Source of the DNA: an uncultured Clostridia bacterium
GTDB lineage: Bacteria; Bacillota; Clostridia; Oscillospirales; Butyricicoccaceae
Reading direction: 5' to 3'
DNA: 64,000 nucleotides
Assembly (NCBI GenBank): GCA_944375715.1
Contig: CALWAP010000005.1
Location: 1 to 64,000 of the forward strand
A program made the position numbers and the translations under genes. Shown piece after piece: positions 32,419 through 40,461 of this stretch. The stretch's first letter is position 1. Each line of letters begins with the position of its first letter. Below the pieces are notes generated by a model that saw nothing but the letters and a program-made list of their open reading frames with translations, had not been told where the DNA came from and did no database searches.

Positions 32419-33009
32419 ATGGAAAGCGCTCCCAGAAAAACCGACAGAAGAGTCATAAAGACCAAAAAAGCCATACGCAGCGCCTTTTCCCATCTGGCTG
32501 CCGAAAAAAATATATCGGATATAACGGTCAAGGATATCGCCGAAAGAGCCGATATAAACAGAAAGACCTTTTACAATTACTATGACGGCGTATACCAGGT
32601 CATCGATGAAATCGAAAACGAGCTAATAACGGCGTTTGCCACGGCTCTGTCTGAAATAGACTTTACCGTGGTAATCAATAATCCCAGCCTGCTTTTTGAC
32701 CGCCTGACAAATAATATAAACCGAGATATCGATTTTTATTCCCACCTGGCAAAAAGGGAGGAAAACAGCTCCCTTATCCGCAAGATAATCAACACTCTCA
32801 AAGATAAACTCAAGCAGAGCGTTTCCAGCCAGATAACGGTCAGCCCGGAACTTTTGGACATAGTGGCCGATTATACCGTAGGCGGGCTTGTGGCCGTATA
32901 CCAAAGCTGGTTTGCCTCCCGCAGGAAGGTGCCCCTTGAGACCCTGTCGCAGATAGTCAGCACCCTGACCTTTGAGGGCGTGAACGGTATTCTTATGAAC
33001 AGGGGTTGA
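32419..33009 (+). CDS. TetR-family transcriptional regulator
   Basis: Regulator of 196 aa. The N-terminal DNA-binding region is typical: RRVIKTKKAIRSAFSHLAAEKNISDITVKDIAERADINRKTFYNYY. The C-terminal ~130 residues are an all-helical ligand/dimer domain of the type found in TetR proteins next to DegV or dihydroxyacetone-kinase-like genes. The start at 32419 has AAGGAGG upstream; the frame from 32311 overlaps the promoter. It is divergent from degV and may control it. Confidence 0.88.
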   Translation: MESAPRKTDRRVIKTKKAIRSAFSHLAAEKNISDITVKDIAERADINRKTFYNYYDGVYQVIDEIENELITAFATALSEIDFTVVINNPSLLFDRLTNNINRDIDFYSHLAKREENSSLIRKIINTLKDKLKQSVSSQITVSPELLDIVADYTVGGLVAVYQSWFASRRKVPLETLSQIVSTLTFEGVNGILMNRG

Positions 33010-33034
33010 CAGAAAGCCCTCCTCATTTTATAAT
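33006..33034 (+). promoter_or_regulatory. Promoter of PadR operon 2
   Basis: TTGACA (33006-33011), 17-bp spacer, TATAAT (33029-33034), a perfect consensus. The -35 box overlaps the tetR stop codon. Confidence 0.9.
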
Positions 33035-33062
33035 ATCGTTAAATGATATCATTTAACGATAT
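33033..33062. promoter_or_regulatory. PadR operator: 30-bp perfect palindrome (operon 2)
   Basis: The 30 bases from 33033 to 33062 equal their own reverse complement (half-site ATATCGTTAAATGAT). The site begins in the -10 box and covers the transcription start of the padR gene at 33081, so it should fully block transcription when bound. Confidence 0.88.
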
Positions 33063-33080
33063 TGAAAGGCAGATGATACA

Positions 33081-33416
33081 ATGCCCAAAAAATCCATGGA
33101 AACCCTGACCGAATCGATGTTTTATGTGCTGTTAGCTTTTACCCGGGGGCCTTTATGCGGCACCGATGCATCAGAACTCATCGAGAAGGTCTCAGAGGGC
33201 AGGGTATGTATCGGCCCGGCTACGCTTTACACCCTTCTTGCCAAATTTGAAAAGGAAAAATACATAAAGGAGATCTCTGTGGAAGGCCGCCGCAGGACCT
33301 ATGAAATAACCGAAAAGGGCTTAAAGGCGTGTCAAAGCGAGCTTGAAAGGCTTTATCTGTGCATTAAAGACGCACAGGCGATGGGTCTGAGGAGGACTTG
33401 CGATGAAGAACGCTGA
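33081..33416 (+). CDS. PadR-family transcriptional regulator (operon 2)
   Basis: Winged-helix repressor (111 aa): MFYVLLAFTRGPLCGTDASELIEKVS, IGPATLYTLLAKFEKEKYIKE, GRRRTYEITEKGLKACQ. It overlaps the next gene by 14 bp, the common padR-DUF2812 arrangement. The 30-bp palindrome in its promoter is the likely binding site. It differs clearly from the PadR at 30910, so the two modules should be independent. Confidence 0.92.
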   Translation: MPKKSMETLTESMFYVLLAFTRGPLCGTDASELIEKVSEGRVCIGPATLYTLLAKFEKEKYIKEISVEGRRRTYEITEKGLKACQSELERLYLCIKDAQAMGLRRTCDEER

Positions 33417-34605
33417 AACTGTTTACCGTCTGATACCCTGCCCTTCTTTCGATGTGGAGGGCACCGAAAGCTGGCTTTCCGACATGGCCGAACAGGGGCT
33501 TATCCTGACTAAGGACGGGCTTTTCATGGGCTTTGCCACCTTTGAAAAGGGCCGGCCCCAAAAAATACGGTACCGTCTGGAGGCAGCCCCCAACGGCACA
33601 AGTATGTGGGGCCCCAACGAGGGGGAACCCGATGAAGAATTTTTGGAGCTTTCCAAAAAATACGGCTGGGAATATATAGCCAAAAGGGGCGACTTTCACA
33701 TTTACCGCTCCTTTTCAAACGAGGCAAGGGAGCTTAACACCGACCCGCAGGTACAGGCCATTTCCCTTTCCAAGATAAAAAGCCGCCTTAAATCAAATAT
33801 GTTTTATTTTGCCTTCTGGATACTTATATGGCCGCTGCTGAAAATCAAGGGGGCGCTTATTTCGATACTTCTGCCTTTGGGCTTTTGGCGGGGAATAAGC
33901 CTTTTGGGGCTGATGCTGTGGAATGTTTTAGACCCCGCAGTGGAGTTTTTCAGGATAAACGCTTTAAGAAAAAGCCTTCTTGCCGACGGGTATATAAACC
34001 ACAAGAAGAATTGGAAAAAAAGCAGGCATATTTACCTTTTGACCCACTACGGCAAAGTGTTCTTTACCGTTTTATGGATAGTTCTTTTTCTTTTCTGGTA
34101 TCAGGCCGACACATTGGGGGAGCACGAAATCCCGATTTCGGACTTTGAAGGCGAAGCCCCCTTCGCCACAATAGCCGATATTTACCCCAGCGGCAGCTAC
34201 CAAAACATGGATATGGGGCATTCCAATACCTACAGGACATACGGCGACTTTTTTGCCCCGGTGAACTATTCCTGGGCAGAAATAGGAAACATAACCCTCC
34301 CCACGGGAGAATATTTTTCATGCATACTGAGGATCGAATACCATGAGCTGGCCTTTGAATGGGCGGCCAAAGCCGTGGCCCAAGATTATTACAGGAAAAA
34401 CACATTTTTGAATAAAGATGTGAATCCTGTCAATATAAACGCCCCCGAGGCCGATTACTTCAAGGCCTATTCGGAGCACGGCATGACATTCTTTGTCATA
34501 CGTCAGGGGAAAAAGGTTTTAAGCATCCTTTATATGCCCATGACCCACGATATAGCACCTTCCCTAAGCGAACTTGCAGACCTTTTTGCAGGCAGTATAG
34601 CGTAA
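33403..34605 (+). CDS. DUF2812 membrane protein
   Basis: Protein of 400 aa. The N-terminal ~120 residues match DUF2812 (YRLIPCPSFDVEGTESWLSDMAEQGLILTKDG, FEKGRPQKIRYRLE, YGWEYIAKRGDFHIYRS). Hydrophobic segments follow (about 128-146, 150-182, 218-235), then a ~160-aa extracellular part. DUF2812 proteins are common PadR partners in Firmicutes, but their biochemical role is unknown. Start at 33403, inside the end of padR. Confidence 0.85.
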   Translation: MKNAETVYRLIPCPSFDVEGTESWLSDMAEQGLILTKDGLFMGFATFEKGRPQKIRYRLEAAPNGTSMWGPNEGEPDEEFLELSKKYGWEYIAKRGDFHIYRSFSNEARELNTDPQVQAISLSKIKSRLKSNMFYFAFWILIWPLLKIKGALISILLPLGFWRGISLLGLMLWNVLDPAVEFFRINALRKSLLADGYINHKKNWKKSRHIYLLTHYGKVFFTVLWIVLFLFWYQADTLGEHEIPISDFEGEAPFATIADIYPSGSYQNMDMGHSNTYRTYGDFFAPVNYSWAEIGNITLPTGEYFSCILRIEYHELAFEWAAKAVAQDYYRKNTFLNKDVNPVNINAPEADYFKAYSEHGMTFFVIRQGKKVLSILYMPMTHDIAPSLSELADLFAGSIA

Positions 34606-34610
34606 AATAA

Positions 34611-34640
34611 AAAGGACCTGCTTTTAAAAGCAGGTCCTTT
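34611..34640. terminator. Bidirectional terminator (30-bp perfect palindrome)
   Basis: AAAGGACCTGCTTTT is exactly complementary to AAAAGCAGGTCCTTT, flanked by A/T. It ends the DUF2812 gene and, on the other strand, the SLH-protein gene (stop at 34652). Confidence 0.85.
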
Positions 34641-34651
34641 CACTTTTCAAA

Positions 34652-35893
34652 TCAGTATTCGACCCTCAGCTCAGGGCAGACCAGCCTTGCACACATGGCG
34701 GCCACCTCGGCCCTGGTTATCTCACCCTCGGGCAGGAAGCTCAGGTCTTCCTCGCTGCCTGTAAGGACTCCGGCATTATACAGCCTTAAAACAGAAGCAT
34801 AATTCTCGTCGTCCTTTTCAACATCGGGTATCTCGCTTACATCATTTATCTTTTCCAGATCACTGAGCTGTACTGCCTTTGACAAAAGGGAGGCCATCTC
34901 CATTCTTGTTATGTTCCTCTCATAATTGTCAAAGGTGTCATCGTCGATCATTTTCCTGTCAAGGGCATATCCAACATAGATATCGTACCAGGGTGTGCCC
35001 TGCTCGAATATGCCGTCCTTGCCGTAATAGATATTGTGCAGTCGGGCCGCCAGGGTTATTCCCTCTGCCACGGTCATTCTACCGTATCCGTCAAATACTC
35101 CTTCGCTCACGCCCTTCATAAGGTTATACTCATACGCGGCGGAGGCGTAGCCTTCAAACCATGTGCCCGAAATATCACTAAAGGTCCCCTCGGACAGCTG
35201 ATTGACCTTTTCAAAATTATCAAAGCTGCCGTTTATATAAAGCTGCATATCTGCCTGTCCCGTCAGGACCTTCCGCAGCCCGGGCCAGGTATAATTCTGA
35301 TATTCTCCCGTTTCAAGGAATGTGTCGATATCCTCATCTGTCAAGGCAAGCACATACGTACTGCCCAGATTGAACCAATAAAGGTCGGACCATTTGTCAT
35401 CGGGTATATCGTTTATATTCTCATACCCCATGTCTTCCATGGAATAATAGAAATTTATCCTGCCGCTGTAAAGGCCGCTGCCCTCACTCAATACAAGCCT
35501 TCCGCCTTCGGAAGATGAGCTGCCTTCACCCGCTTCTTCATCGGAGGTTTCAAAGCCCCTGCCGGGCTTATAGTCATATCTTATTCCTGTCAGGGAAGCG
35601 TTATATATGACACCGTCAAAATTGGTCATGGTGACCTCCACCTCGGCGCTTTTCTCGGGATTTACAACAGTTACGGTAGCCTCCACCTCTTCGCCGTCAA
35701 TTTCAAGCGTCGTTTCATATCGTCCGACATAATCGGGCAGCACGACCTGCGCCTCGTAGCTGGCGCCCGAACTGTTGAGGGTGCCTAACACGCCCTGTTT
35801 GAATATCTGGGTCTTTATGTCGGCGGCCGAAGCCCACGCAGCGGATGATACTGCCACAGCGGCGCAGAGCGCAGCCGTCAAAAATCTTTTCAT
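34652..35893 (-). CDS. S-layer homology (SLH) domain secreted protein
   Basis: Secreted protein (413 aa) with an N-terminal signal peptide (MKRFLTAALCAAVAVSSAAWASA). From about residue 225 to the end there are three SLH-like repeats (FSDISGTWFEGYASAAYEYNLMKG..., WYDIYVGYALDRKMID..., YASVLRLYNAGVLTG...LPEGEITRAEVAAMCARL), which bind pyruvylated secondary cell wall polymer. The N-terminal half is a beta-rich region plus an acidic Ser-rich spacer. The start at 35893 follows AAAGGAGAG. It has a strong promoter and a leader of ~105 nt with a stable 5' hairpin, fitting an abundant surface protein. Terminal position of the repeats suggests C-terminal wall anchoring. Confidence 0.88.
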   Translation of the reverse strand: MKRFLTAALCAAVAVSSAAWASAADIKTQIFKQGVLGTLNSSGASYEAQVVLPDYVGRYETTLEIDGEEVEATVTVVNPEKSAEVEVTMTNFDGVIYNASLTGIRYDYKPGRGFETSDEEAGEGSSSSEGGRLVLSEGSGLYSGRINFYYSMEDMGYENINDIPDDKWSDLYWFNLGSTYVLALTDEDIDTFLETGEYQNYTWPGLRKVLTGQADMQLYINGSFDNFEKVNQLSEGTFSDISGTWFEGYASAAYEYNLMKGVSEGVFDGYGRMTVAEGITLAARLHNIYYGKDGIFEQGTPWYDIYVGYALDRKMIDDDTFDNYERNITRMEMASLLSKAVQLSDLEKINDVSEIPDVEKDDENYASVLRLYNAGVLTGSEEDLSFLPEGEITRAEVAAMCARLVCPELRVEY

Positions 35894-35981
35894 AACGCTC
35901 TCCTTTGCAAGATCTCTTTTATACTTTACCCTCAGCGCGTAAAACGGCATCACGGCAGTGCAGAAAACAACTTCCTTCCTG

Positions 35982-36000
35982 CGCTGCACCGCAGCGCCTT
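35982..36000 (-). promoter_or_regulatory. 5' leader hairpin of the SLH gene
   Basis: In the SLH mRNA leader, GCGCTGC pairs with GCAGCGC across a 3-nt loop close to the expected transcript 5' end. Such hairpins can protect long-lived mRNAs; that role is inferred. Confidence 0.5.
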
Positions 36001-36006
36001 AAACGA

Positions 36007-36035
36007 ATAATACAGTCAAAAAAGCGTGTTGTCAA
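36007..36035 (-). promoter_or_regulatory. SLH gene promoter
   Basis: Minus strand TTGACA (36030-36035), 17-bp spacer, TATTAT (36007-36012), immediately downstream of the metallopeptidase gene. Confidence 0.78.
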
Positions 36036-36058
36036 CAAACTCAATGTAAAACAAATAT

Positions 36059-37108
36059 TTATTCGGACATCGCCGTTGCGTAAAAGGCACTCCTGCCCTC
36101 GGCCCATTGGCGGCTGTCCTCCTCAATGGCCTGCTCGTAATATACCTCATAATCGTCCAGACCGCTTGTGTAATTGCCGAATACCTCTCGGTATTCCCTG
36201 ACGCTGTCAAATATATTAAGATAGCTCAGCTCCGACCCGTTATCTTCAACCAGCTCCAAAAGCCTGACCATATCGCTCTGCCAGACATGCCTGGTTTCAT
36301 GTGCAAGGACCTTAACGGCTGTTTGCCATGTTGACAGGCTGAGCATTTCTTCATTCAAAACTATACATTCTTTGCCCGAATCAAAAAAAGCAAGGTTGTT
36401 CTCTTCCAGCTGCCTTTTTTCCAACTCTACCACACGGCATCCGAGAACATTGGCGCATTCCCACCTGCATACCTCTGAAAGGATTTCGAGTTTTTCGTCA
36501 TTACTCATATTAGCCCATATTTCATCTTCAAACACGCTTCTAAGGCCGCTGAAATATTCCTCATCAGAAGGCAGGCCGCTTTTCGTCTGCTCGTAAATCT
36601 CCATTTGCGAAGGGCTGGTCAGGCGTCCATACATAAAAGTCGCCGCTAAAACTCCGCAGAAAACAACGACCAGCATAAGCGCAAAGCTTACACTGTCCCT
36701 CATGCCGCCCATTACCAGCCTTTCAGCGCGTTTTCCTGTCTTTGTTCTGAAAAATCGAAGTTCACCGCTTTCGTCATCGGCAGCCTTTACCCGGTATGAT
36801 TCTCCTCGGCATTCAAACAGGCTTCCCTGTCTTTTAGCATCTTCCCAAACAGCGTACGCCCCGCGGCTGATAAAATGGTCCCGCGGAAGGTCCTCTATTC
36901 GATAGCTCAAAACAGACCTTTTTATAGCGGCGGTTCTGAGCGTTCCGCCTTCCTCCTGACGGTCCAGATCAAGATACGCGACATATTCCCCTCCATTGGG
37001 ATCGATCAGGAAAAACAGTATTTTTGCGGCTGTTTTTTTGCCGTTTGAGTCCCTGATAATCACATACAGTGATTTATCCCTAAGGCGTTTTTCCACCTTA
37101 CCGCTCAT
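36059..37108 (-). CDS. Membrane-anchored HExxH protein, putative metallopeptidase
   Basis: Protein of 349 aa without clear full-length family. Residues ~25-75 (FFLIDPNGGEYVAYLDLD...) resemble a small DUF1292-type beta domain, cytosolic. One transmembrane helix lies at about 138-160. The outer domain holds HETRH (His270, Glu271, His274) in LAHETRHVWQ and a downstream acidic helix YYEQAIEEDSRQWAE (Glu329/330) that could give the third zinc ligand, as in gluzincins. A catalytic role is likely but untested. The gene lies directly upstream of the SLH protein on the same strand. Confidence 0.65.
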   Translation of the reverse strand: MSGKVEKRLRDKSLYVIIRDSNGKKTAAKILFFLIDPNGGEYVAYLDLDRQEEGGTLRTAAIKRSVLSYRIEDLPRDHFISRGAYAVWEDAKRQGSLFECRGESYRVKAADDESGELRFFRTKTGKRAERLVMGGMRDSVSFALMLVVVFCGVLAATFMYGRLTSPSQMEIYEQTKSGLPSDEEYFSGLRSVFEDEIWANMSNDEKLEILSEVCRWECANVLGCRVVELEKRQLEENNLAFFDSGKECIVLNEEMLSLSTWQTAVKVLAHETRHVWQSDMVRLLELVEDNGSELSYLNIFDSVREYREVFGNYTSGLDDYEVYYEQAIEEDSRQWAEGRSAFYATAMSE

Positions 37109-37147
37109 GTCCGCCTCCCTTCAATGAGGTTATACGTTTCTTTATAT

Positions 37148-37176
37148 AATAACACAGGCATGGCCCTTTCTCAAGT
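37148..37176 (-). promoter_or_regulatory. Promoter of the HExxH-protein gene
   Basis: Minus strand TTGAGA, 17-bp spacer, TATTAT, about 40 nt before the start at 37108. Confidence 0.6.
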
Positions 37177-37234
37177 ACGGTCCTTAAAAGCGCAGGCGGC
37201 AATAGTCCCCCGCGCTTTTAAGGAGCACTCAGAT

Positions 37235-38044
37235 TTACCTTACAGTAAAATCAGGTCTTTTTCTTGGGGCAGTACGACAATACTTTTCCGCAGGATATCC
37301 AGCCAGCATGCAGCAAGATACTGTCCTGCCCTCTATTCCCAGCCAGCGCATGAGTTTGGCGCTTAATGGTATGGATCTTTTAAGATACCCGCTGTGCAGA
37401 ACGCCCGCGCCCATGGCACACGCCATAAGTTCGATATTATCCGCCGCCAGGCCGCCGTCCCACGGATTGTCGGTTACAATCAAAATAAGCGCAGGCGCAT
37501 TGAAAAAGAAATTATCCTTACGGTTTTCTATGTATTCATAAAGAAATCTTTCCAAAGCCGGCGCTGCCGGCGAGCCTTCGGAATTCAGTTCTTCAATCGC
37601 TGCGGGAAGCATCTCCCAGAAAAGTTTTTTGAACTCCGCTAATTCCTTTTGCACTACGATAAACTTTGTCGCCTGTGTATTTTTTGCGGTAGGTGCGTAT
37701 CTGCCAGCCATCAAAAGCCTCTCAAGGTCCGCAGGCTTAAAAATATCGCTGCGGAAATTACGTATGCTTCGCCTGAACTTCATAGCATTAAGCAACTTTT
37801 CAGGGTCAAGATCAAATGTGCCCGGCCTGTATTCCACAACTTCCGACATATCCATTTCCGGCATGACAACGGCATTCATAGGACAAATGGCGACACAATG
37901 CCCGCACTCAAGGCATTTGCCCGAATACACCGCCTTGCCGTTTTCGATTTTCAGGGCTTTGGAAGGGCAGTCATTGACGCACTTTCCACAGCCGATACAT
38001 TTTTTGCCGTCAACGGCAACTTTGATAAGTTCCACATTTACCAT
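37235..38044 (-). CDS. Ferredoxin-nitroreductase fusion protein
   Basis: Protein of about 269 aa. Residues ~8-65 are a 2x[4Fe-4S] ferredoxin domain (CIGCGKCVNDCPSKA, CLECGHCVAICPMNAV). The rest is an FMN-dependent nitroreductase-like domain (RRSIRNFRSD, GRYAPTAKNTQATKF, FNAPALILIVTD, AMGAGVLHSGYL). Such fusions are frequent in anaerobes and reduce nitro compounds or unknown acceptors with ferredoxin-derived electrons. The start is uncertain: ATG 38044 has its SD too close, while GTG 38035 or TTG 38068 have better-spaced sites. Single gene. Confidence 0.88.
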   Translation of the reverse strand: MVNVELIKVAVDGKKCIGCGKCVNDCPSKALKIENGKAVYSGKCLECGHCVAICPMNAVVMPEMDMSEVVEYRPGTFDLDPEKLLNAMKFRRSIRNFRSDIFKPADLERLLMAGRYAPTAKNTQATKFIVVQKELAEFKKLFWEMLPAAIEELNSEGSPAAPALERFLYEYIENRKDNFFFNAPALILIVTDNPWDGGLAADNIELMACAMGAGVLHSGYLKRSIPLSAKLMRWLGIEGRTVSCCMLAGYPAEKYCRTAPRKRPDFTVR

Positions 38045-38181
38045 CCTTTCATATACCAGCCACTCCAACAGCGGCCTTCTTTATCAATATTATACCACAG
38101 CTTCCACCGAATCTTATCATTTTAAGAGTAAAACAAGTAACACACCCTCAACAAAATGAATAAACTTTAAAACAGAAGGAT

Positions 38182-38209
38182 TTGAAAACGCGCTTAGCGC
38201 TTCTAAAAT
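38182..38209 (+). promoter_or_regulatory. Promoter of the ZIP transporter gene
   Basis: TTGAAA (38182-38187), 16-bp spacer, TAAAAT (38204-38209). The spacer contains a small GCGCTTAGCGC dyad. Confidence 0.5.
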
Positions 38210-38230
38210 ATATTTTTATGGAGTGATGGT

Positions 38231-39010
38231 ATGAGTATTTCCGAAGGGCTGTTTTTAGGCCTGCTTATGCCTTTTGTGGGCACAAGCCTGGGATCGGCCT
38301 GCGTTTTTTTCATGAAAGGCGGGTTTTCGCCTACCCTTCAAAAATGTCTTAACGGCTTTGCTTCGGGAGTAATGACCGCGGCCTCTATTTGGAGCCTTAT
38401 CATACCAGCCACGGAAATGGCATCAGCCAAAGGCAGGCTGGCTTTTCTTCCAGCGCTTATGGGAGTATGGGCAGGAGTGGTTCTCATGCTGGTTATTGAC
38501 CGGTTGATAAGTGAAAAAAGCGTTAGCTCTGGACTTATCAAAGAAGACTCACATCAAACCGCCATGCTGGTTCTGGCCGTTACCATCCACAACATACCAG
38601 AAGGAATGGCCGTAGGCGTATTATTTTCGGCCTGTCTTTCAAAGAGCCCCTCGGTTACTTTGGCCGGAGCTTTGATGCTGGCCTTCGGCATTGCCGTGCA
38701 GAATTTTCCCGAAGGCGCTGTCATCTCAATGCCTTTGCGGGCTGACGGCATGAAGCGAAACAAATCTTTTTTGTTCGGCGTCATGTCAGGAATAACTGAA
38801 CCGATAGCGGCGGGAATTACTATCCTTTTTTCCGGCATCATAACCCCCCTTCTGCCGTACCTTCTGAGTTTTGCCGCCGGTGCCATGATATATGTTGTCG
38901 TCGACCGGCTTATTCCCGAGTCGGCTTCCCTGGGAAAAAGTCTGCCCCCGTCTGTGGTATTCTGTCTGGGATTTACCATGATGATGGCGCTGGATGTGGC
39001 TTTGGGATAA
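38231..39010 (+). CDS. ZIP-family divalent metal transporter
   Basis: Membrane protein (259 aa) with eight hydrophobic segments. The metal-transport motifs are HNIPEGMAVGVLF in the fourth segment and NFPEGAVISMPLR in the fifth, as in ZupT/GufA-type ZIP proteins, which import zinc, iron, manganese or other divalent ions. The start at 38231 has GGAGTGATGG upstream. Metal specificity cannot be read, and no metal-regulator site was recognised in its promoter. It ends at a shared terminator with the tRNA-Val gene. Confidence 0.9.
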   Translation: MSISEGLFLGLLMPFVGTSLGSACVFFMKGGFSPTLQKCLNGFASGVMTAASIWSLIIPATEMASAKGRLAFLPALMGVWAGVVLMLVIDRLISEKSVSSGLIKEDSHQTAMLVLAVTIHNIPEGMAVGVLFSACLSKSPSVTLAGALMLAFGIAVQNFPEGAVISMPLRADGMKRNKSFLFGVMSGITEPIAAGITILFSGIITPLLPYLLSFAAGAMIYVVVDRLIPESASLGKSLPPSVVFCLGFTMMMALDVALG

Positions 39011-39011
39011 A

Positions 39012-39044
39012 ACAAAAACCCGGAAACAAAGTTTCCGGGTTTTT
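39012..39044. terminator. Bidirectional terminator between ZIP gene and tRNA-Val
   Basis: AAAAACCCGGAAAC pairs with GTTTCCGGGTTTTT. It ends the ZIP gene on the plus strand and the tRNA-Val transcript on the minus strand. Confidence 0.9.
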
Positions 39045-39045
39045 A

Positions 39046-39122
39046 TGGTGGACGATACAGGACTCGAACCTGTGACCCCCTGCACGTCAAGCAGGTGCTC
39101 TAGCCAACTGAGCTAATCGTCC
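39046..39122 (-). tRNA. tRNA-Val (GAC)
   Basis: Minus strand cloverleaf: acceptor GGACGAT/ATCGTCC, D-arm with TAGCTCAGTTGGCTAGAGC, anticodon stem CCTGC/GCAGG with loop TTGACGT giving anticodon GAC, T-arm with GGTTCGAGTCC, discriminator A and an encoded CCA (39048-39046). Decodes valine GUC/GUU. It is a single tRNA gene with its own promoter. Confidence 0.97.
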
Positions 39123-39135
39123 GAACGCAAGTGTT

Positions 39136-39164
39136 ATTATACACAAGCCCGCATCCTTTGTCAA
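39136..39164 (-). promoter_or_regulatory. tRNA-Val promoter
   Basis: Minus strand TTGACA (39159-39164), 17-bp spacer, TATAAT (39136-39141), a perfect consensus about 14 bp upstream of the tRNA 5' end. Confidence 0.92.
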
Positions 39165-39253
39165 GTATTTTTTCTGCAGCTTTTAATTTCATTTTTTCAT
39201 ACCTTTTCCGCTATGTCTTTCTACACGGTAAGGGACAATTCCGCTGAAAACCT

Positions 39254-39282
39254 TTTACAACTCCATGGCTTTATGCTACAAT
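39254..39282 (+). promoter_or_regulatory. Promoter of the DUF4438 gene
   Basis: TTTACA (39254-39259), 17-bp spacer ending in TGC, TACAAT (39277-39282), an extended -10 type promoter. Confidence 0.65.
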
Positions 39283-39327
39283 ATATCCATAAAATGCCGC
39301 CGTTGGCGGAGAAAAGGAGCAGCGTTT

Positions 39328-40182
39328 ATGATCAAAACAAATGAAAACACCCTTCCCATAGTGTCGGTCCAAGGTATGGTCGTACATCCCAGCTTCAGCA
39401 AAAAGGGCAAGATGACGGTCGACGGAGATGTGATCTTCATGCCCGGTACAGGCGGCATAACCTACAACGCCAAAATAGGCGACATATGCGTCGGCTGGAC
39501 CGCTGATCACCTGGAGCCAGGAGTCACCACAAGAAATCCCGACGACGCCCGCAATGACGCCTACGTCTGCTACTCCTGCATAGGCAATGAAGCCAGGGTC
39601 GTAAGCGGTGACGCCAAGGGACGCAAAGGCTTTGTAACAGGCAAGCACGGCGGCTGCGAGCACCTGATGATTTATTTTGACGACGAGACGCTGGAACTTC
39701 TGGCTCCCGACGACAAGATCCTCGTAAAATCCTGCGGCCAGGGTCTTTCCCTTACCGACCATCCCGAAATAATCCTTCGCAACATGAGCCCTGAGCTTTT
39801 AAAGAAAATGAACATCACTGAGGAAAACGATAAACTCAAGGTCGGCGTGGCAAAGATAGTGCCTGGCTGCATAATGGGTTCCGGTCTTGGCTCGGGCAGC
39901 GCCAGCGGCGACTATGACATAACTCTTTTTGACAAGAGCATAACCGAAAAATACGGCTTGGACAAGCTGCGTTTCGGGGATATCGTTTGTATTCTCGATG
40001 CTGATACACGTTATGGCAGGACATACCAGACCGGTGCCGTTACGATAGGCGTTGTCATCCACAGCGACTGCATGGCGGCAGGTCATGGTCCCGGAGTCAC
40101 CACTCTGATGTCCTGCAAAACTACCCTTATCGAGCCTGTCATTGATGAAAAGGCCAACCTTGCTGACATGTTTATCAAATAG
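39328..40182 (+). CDS. DUF4438 domain protein
   Basis: Soluble protein of 284 aa matching the DUF4438 family, which has no established function. Conserved-looking blocks are the Gly-rich MPGTGGITYNAKIGD, GWTADHLEPGV, GFVTGKHGGCEHLMIYFDD and the C-terminal VIHSDCMAAGHGPGVTTLMS. Several conserved His, Cys and Asp residues (HGGCEH; HSDC) could bind a metal, but this is inference. The start at 39328 follows AAAAGGAGC. It lies alone between the tRNA and the riboswitch-controlled ATPase. Confidence 0.78.
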   Translation: MIKTNENTLPIVSVQGMVVHPSFSKKGKMTVDGDVIFMPGTGGITYNAKIGDICVGWTADHLEPGVTTRNPDDARNDAYVCYSCIGNEARVVSGDAKGRKGFVTGKHGGCEHLMIYFDDETLELLAPDDKILVKSCGQGLSLTDHPEIILRNMSPELLKKMNITEENDKLKVGVAKIVPGCIMGSGLGSGSASGDYDITLFDKSITEKYGLDKLRFGDIVCILDADTRYGRTYQTGAVTIGVVIHSDCMAAGHGPGVTTLMSCKTTLIEPVIDEKANLADMFIK

Positions 40183-40203
40183 GGTGCAATTCCCTGTTTG
40201 TTA

Positions 40204-40232
40204 TTGACAAGGCACGGGTGCTGTGATATTAT
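40204..40232 (+). promoter_or_regulatory. Promoter of the cation ATPase gene
   Basis: TTGACA (40204-40209), 17-bp spacer, TATTAT (40227-40232). Start near 40239, just ahead of the riboswitch aptamer. Confidence 0.85.
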
Positions 40233-40253
40233 TATTTCGCAATTTAACAGAGC

Positions 40254-40343
40254 CCATGAGGGAGTAGTTGGCATGGTTTACCGTGTTTCAAGTCAACATC
40301 ATAGCCTTTTGGCTTGGCTTGAATGAAATAACCAGACTCATGT
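40254..40343 (+). ncRNA. yybP-ykoY (manganese) riboswitch
   Basis: P1 is formed by CATGAG (40255-40260) and CTCATG (40337-40342). It is flanked inside by the two signature strands of the class: GGGAGTAGTTGGC on the 5' side and AACCAGAC on the 3' side, with two helical arms between. Family members bind Mn2+ and control exporters and P-type ATPases. The P1 3' strand (GACTCATG) is also the left arm of the terminator at 40335-40374, so ligand binding should prevent termination: an ON switch. Confidence 0.88.
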
Positions 40344-40374
40344 ATGATTTGAGATCATGCATGAGTCTTTTTTT
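40335..40374 (+). terminator. Riboswitch-controlled terminator
   Basis: GACTCATGTATGAT pairs with ATCATGCATGAGTC (loop TTGAG), followed by seven T residues. It shares GACTCATG with riboswitch P1. The segment CATGAGTCTTTTTTT is repeated directly after it (40375-40389), a local tandem duplication. Confidence 0.88.
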
Positions 40375-40461
40375 CATGAGTCTTTTTTTATCGCTCTCAT
40401 GTCTCTCATGTATTTATTAACTTGTACCTGTTAAAATAAAATATATATCAGGAGGATAGCA

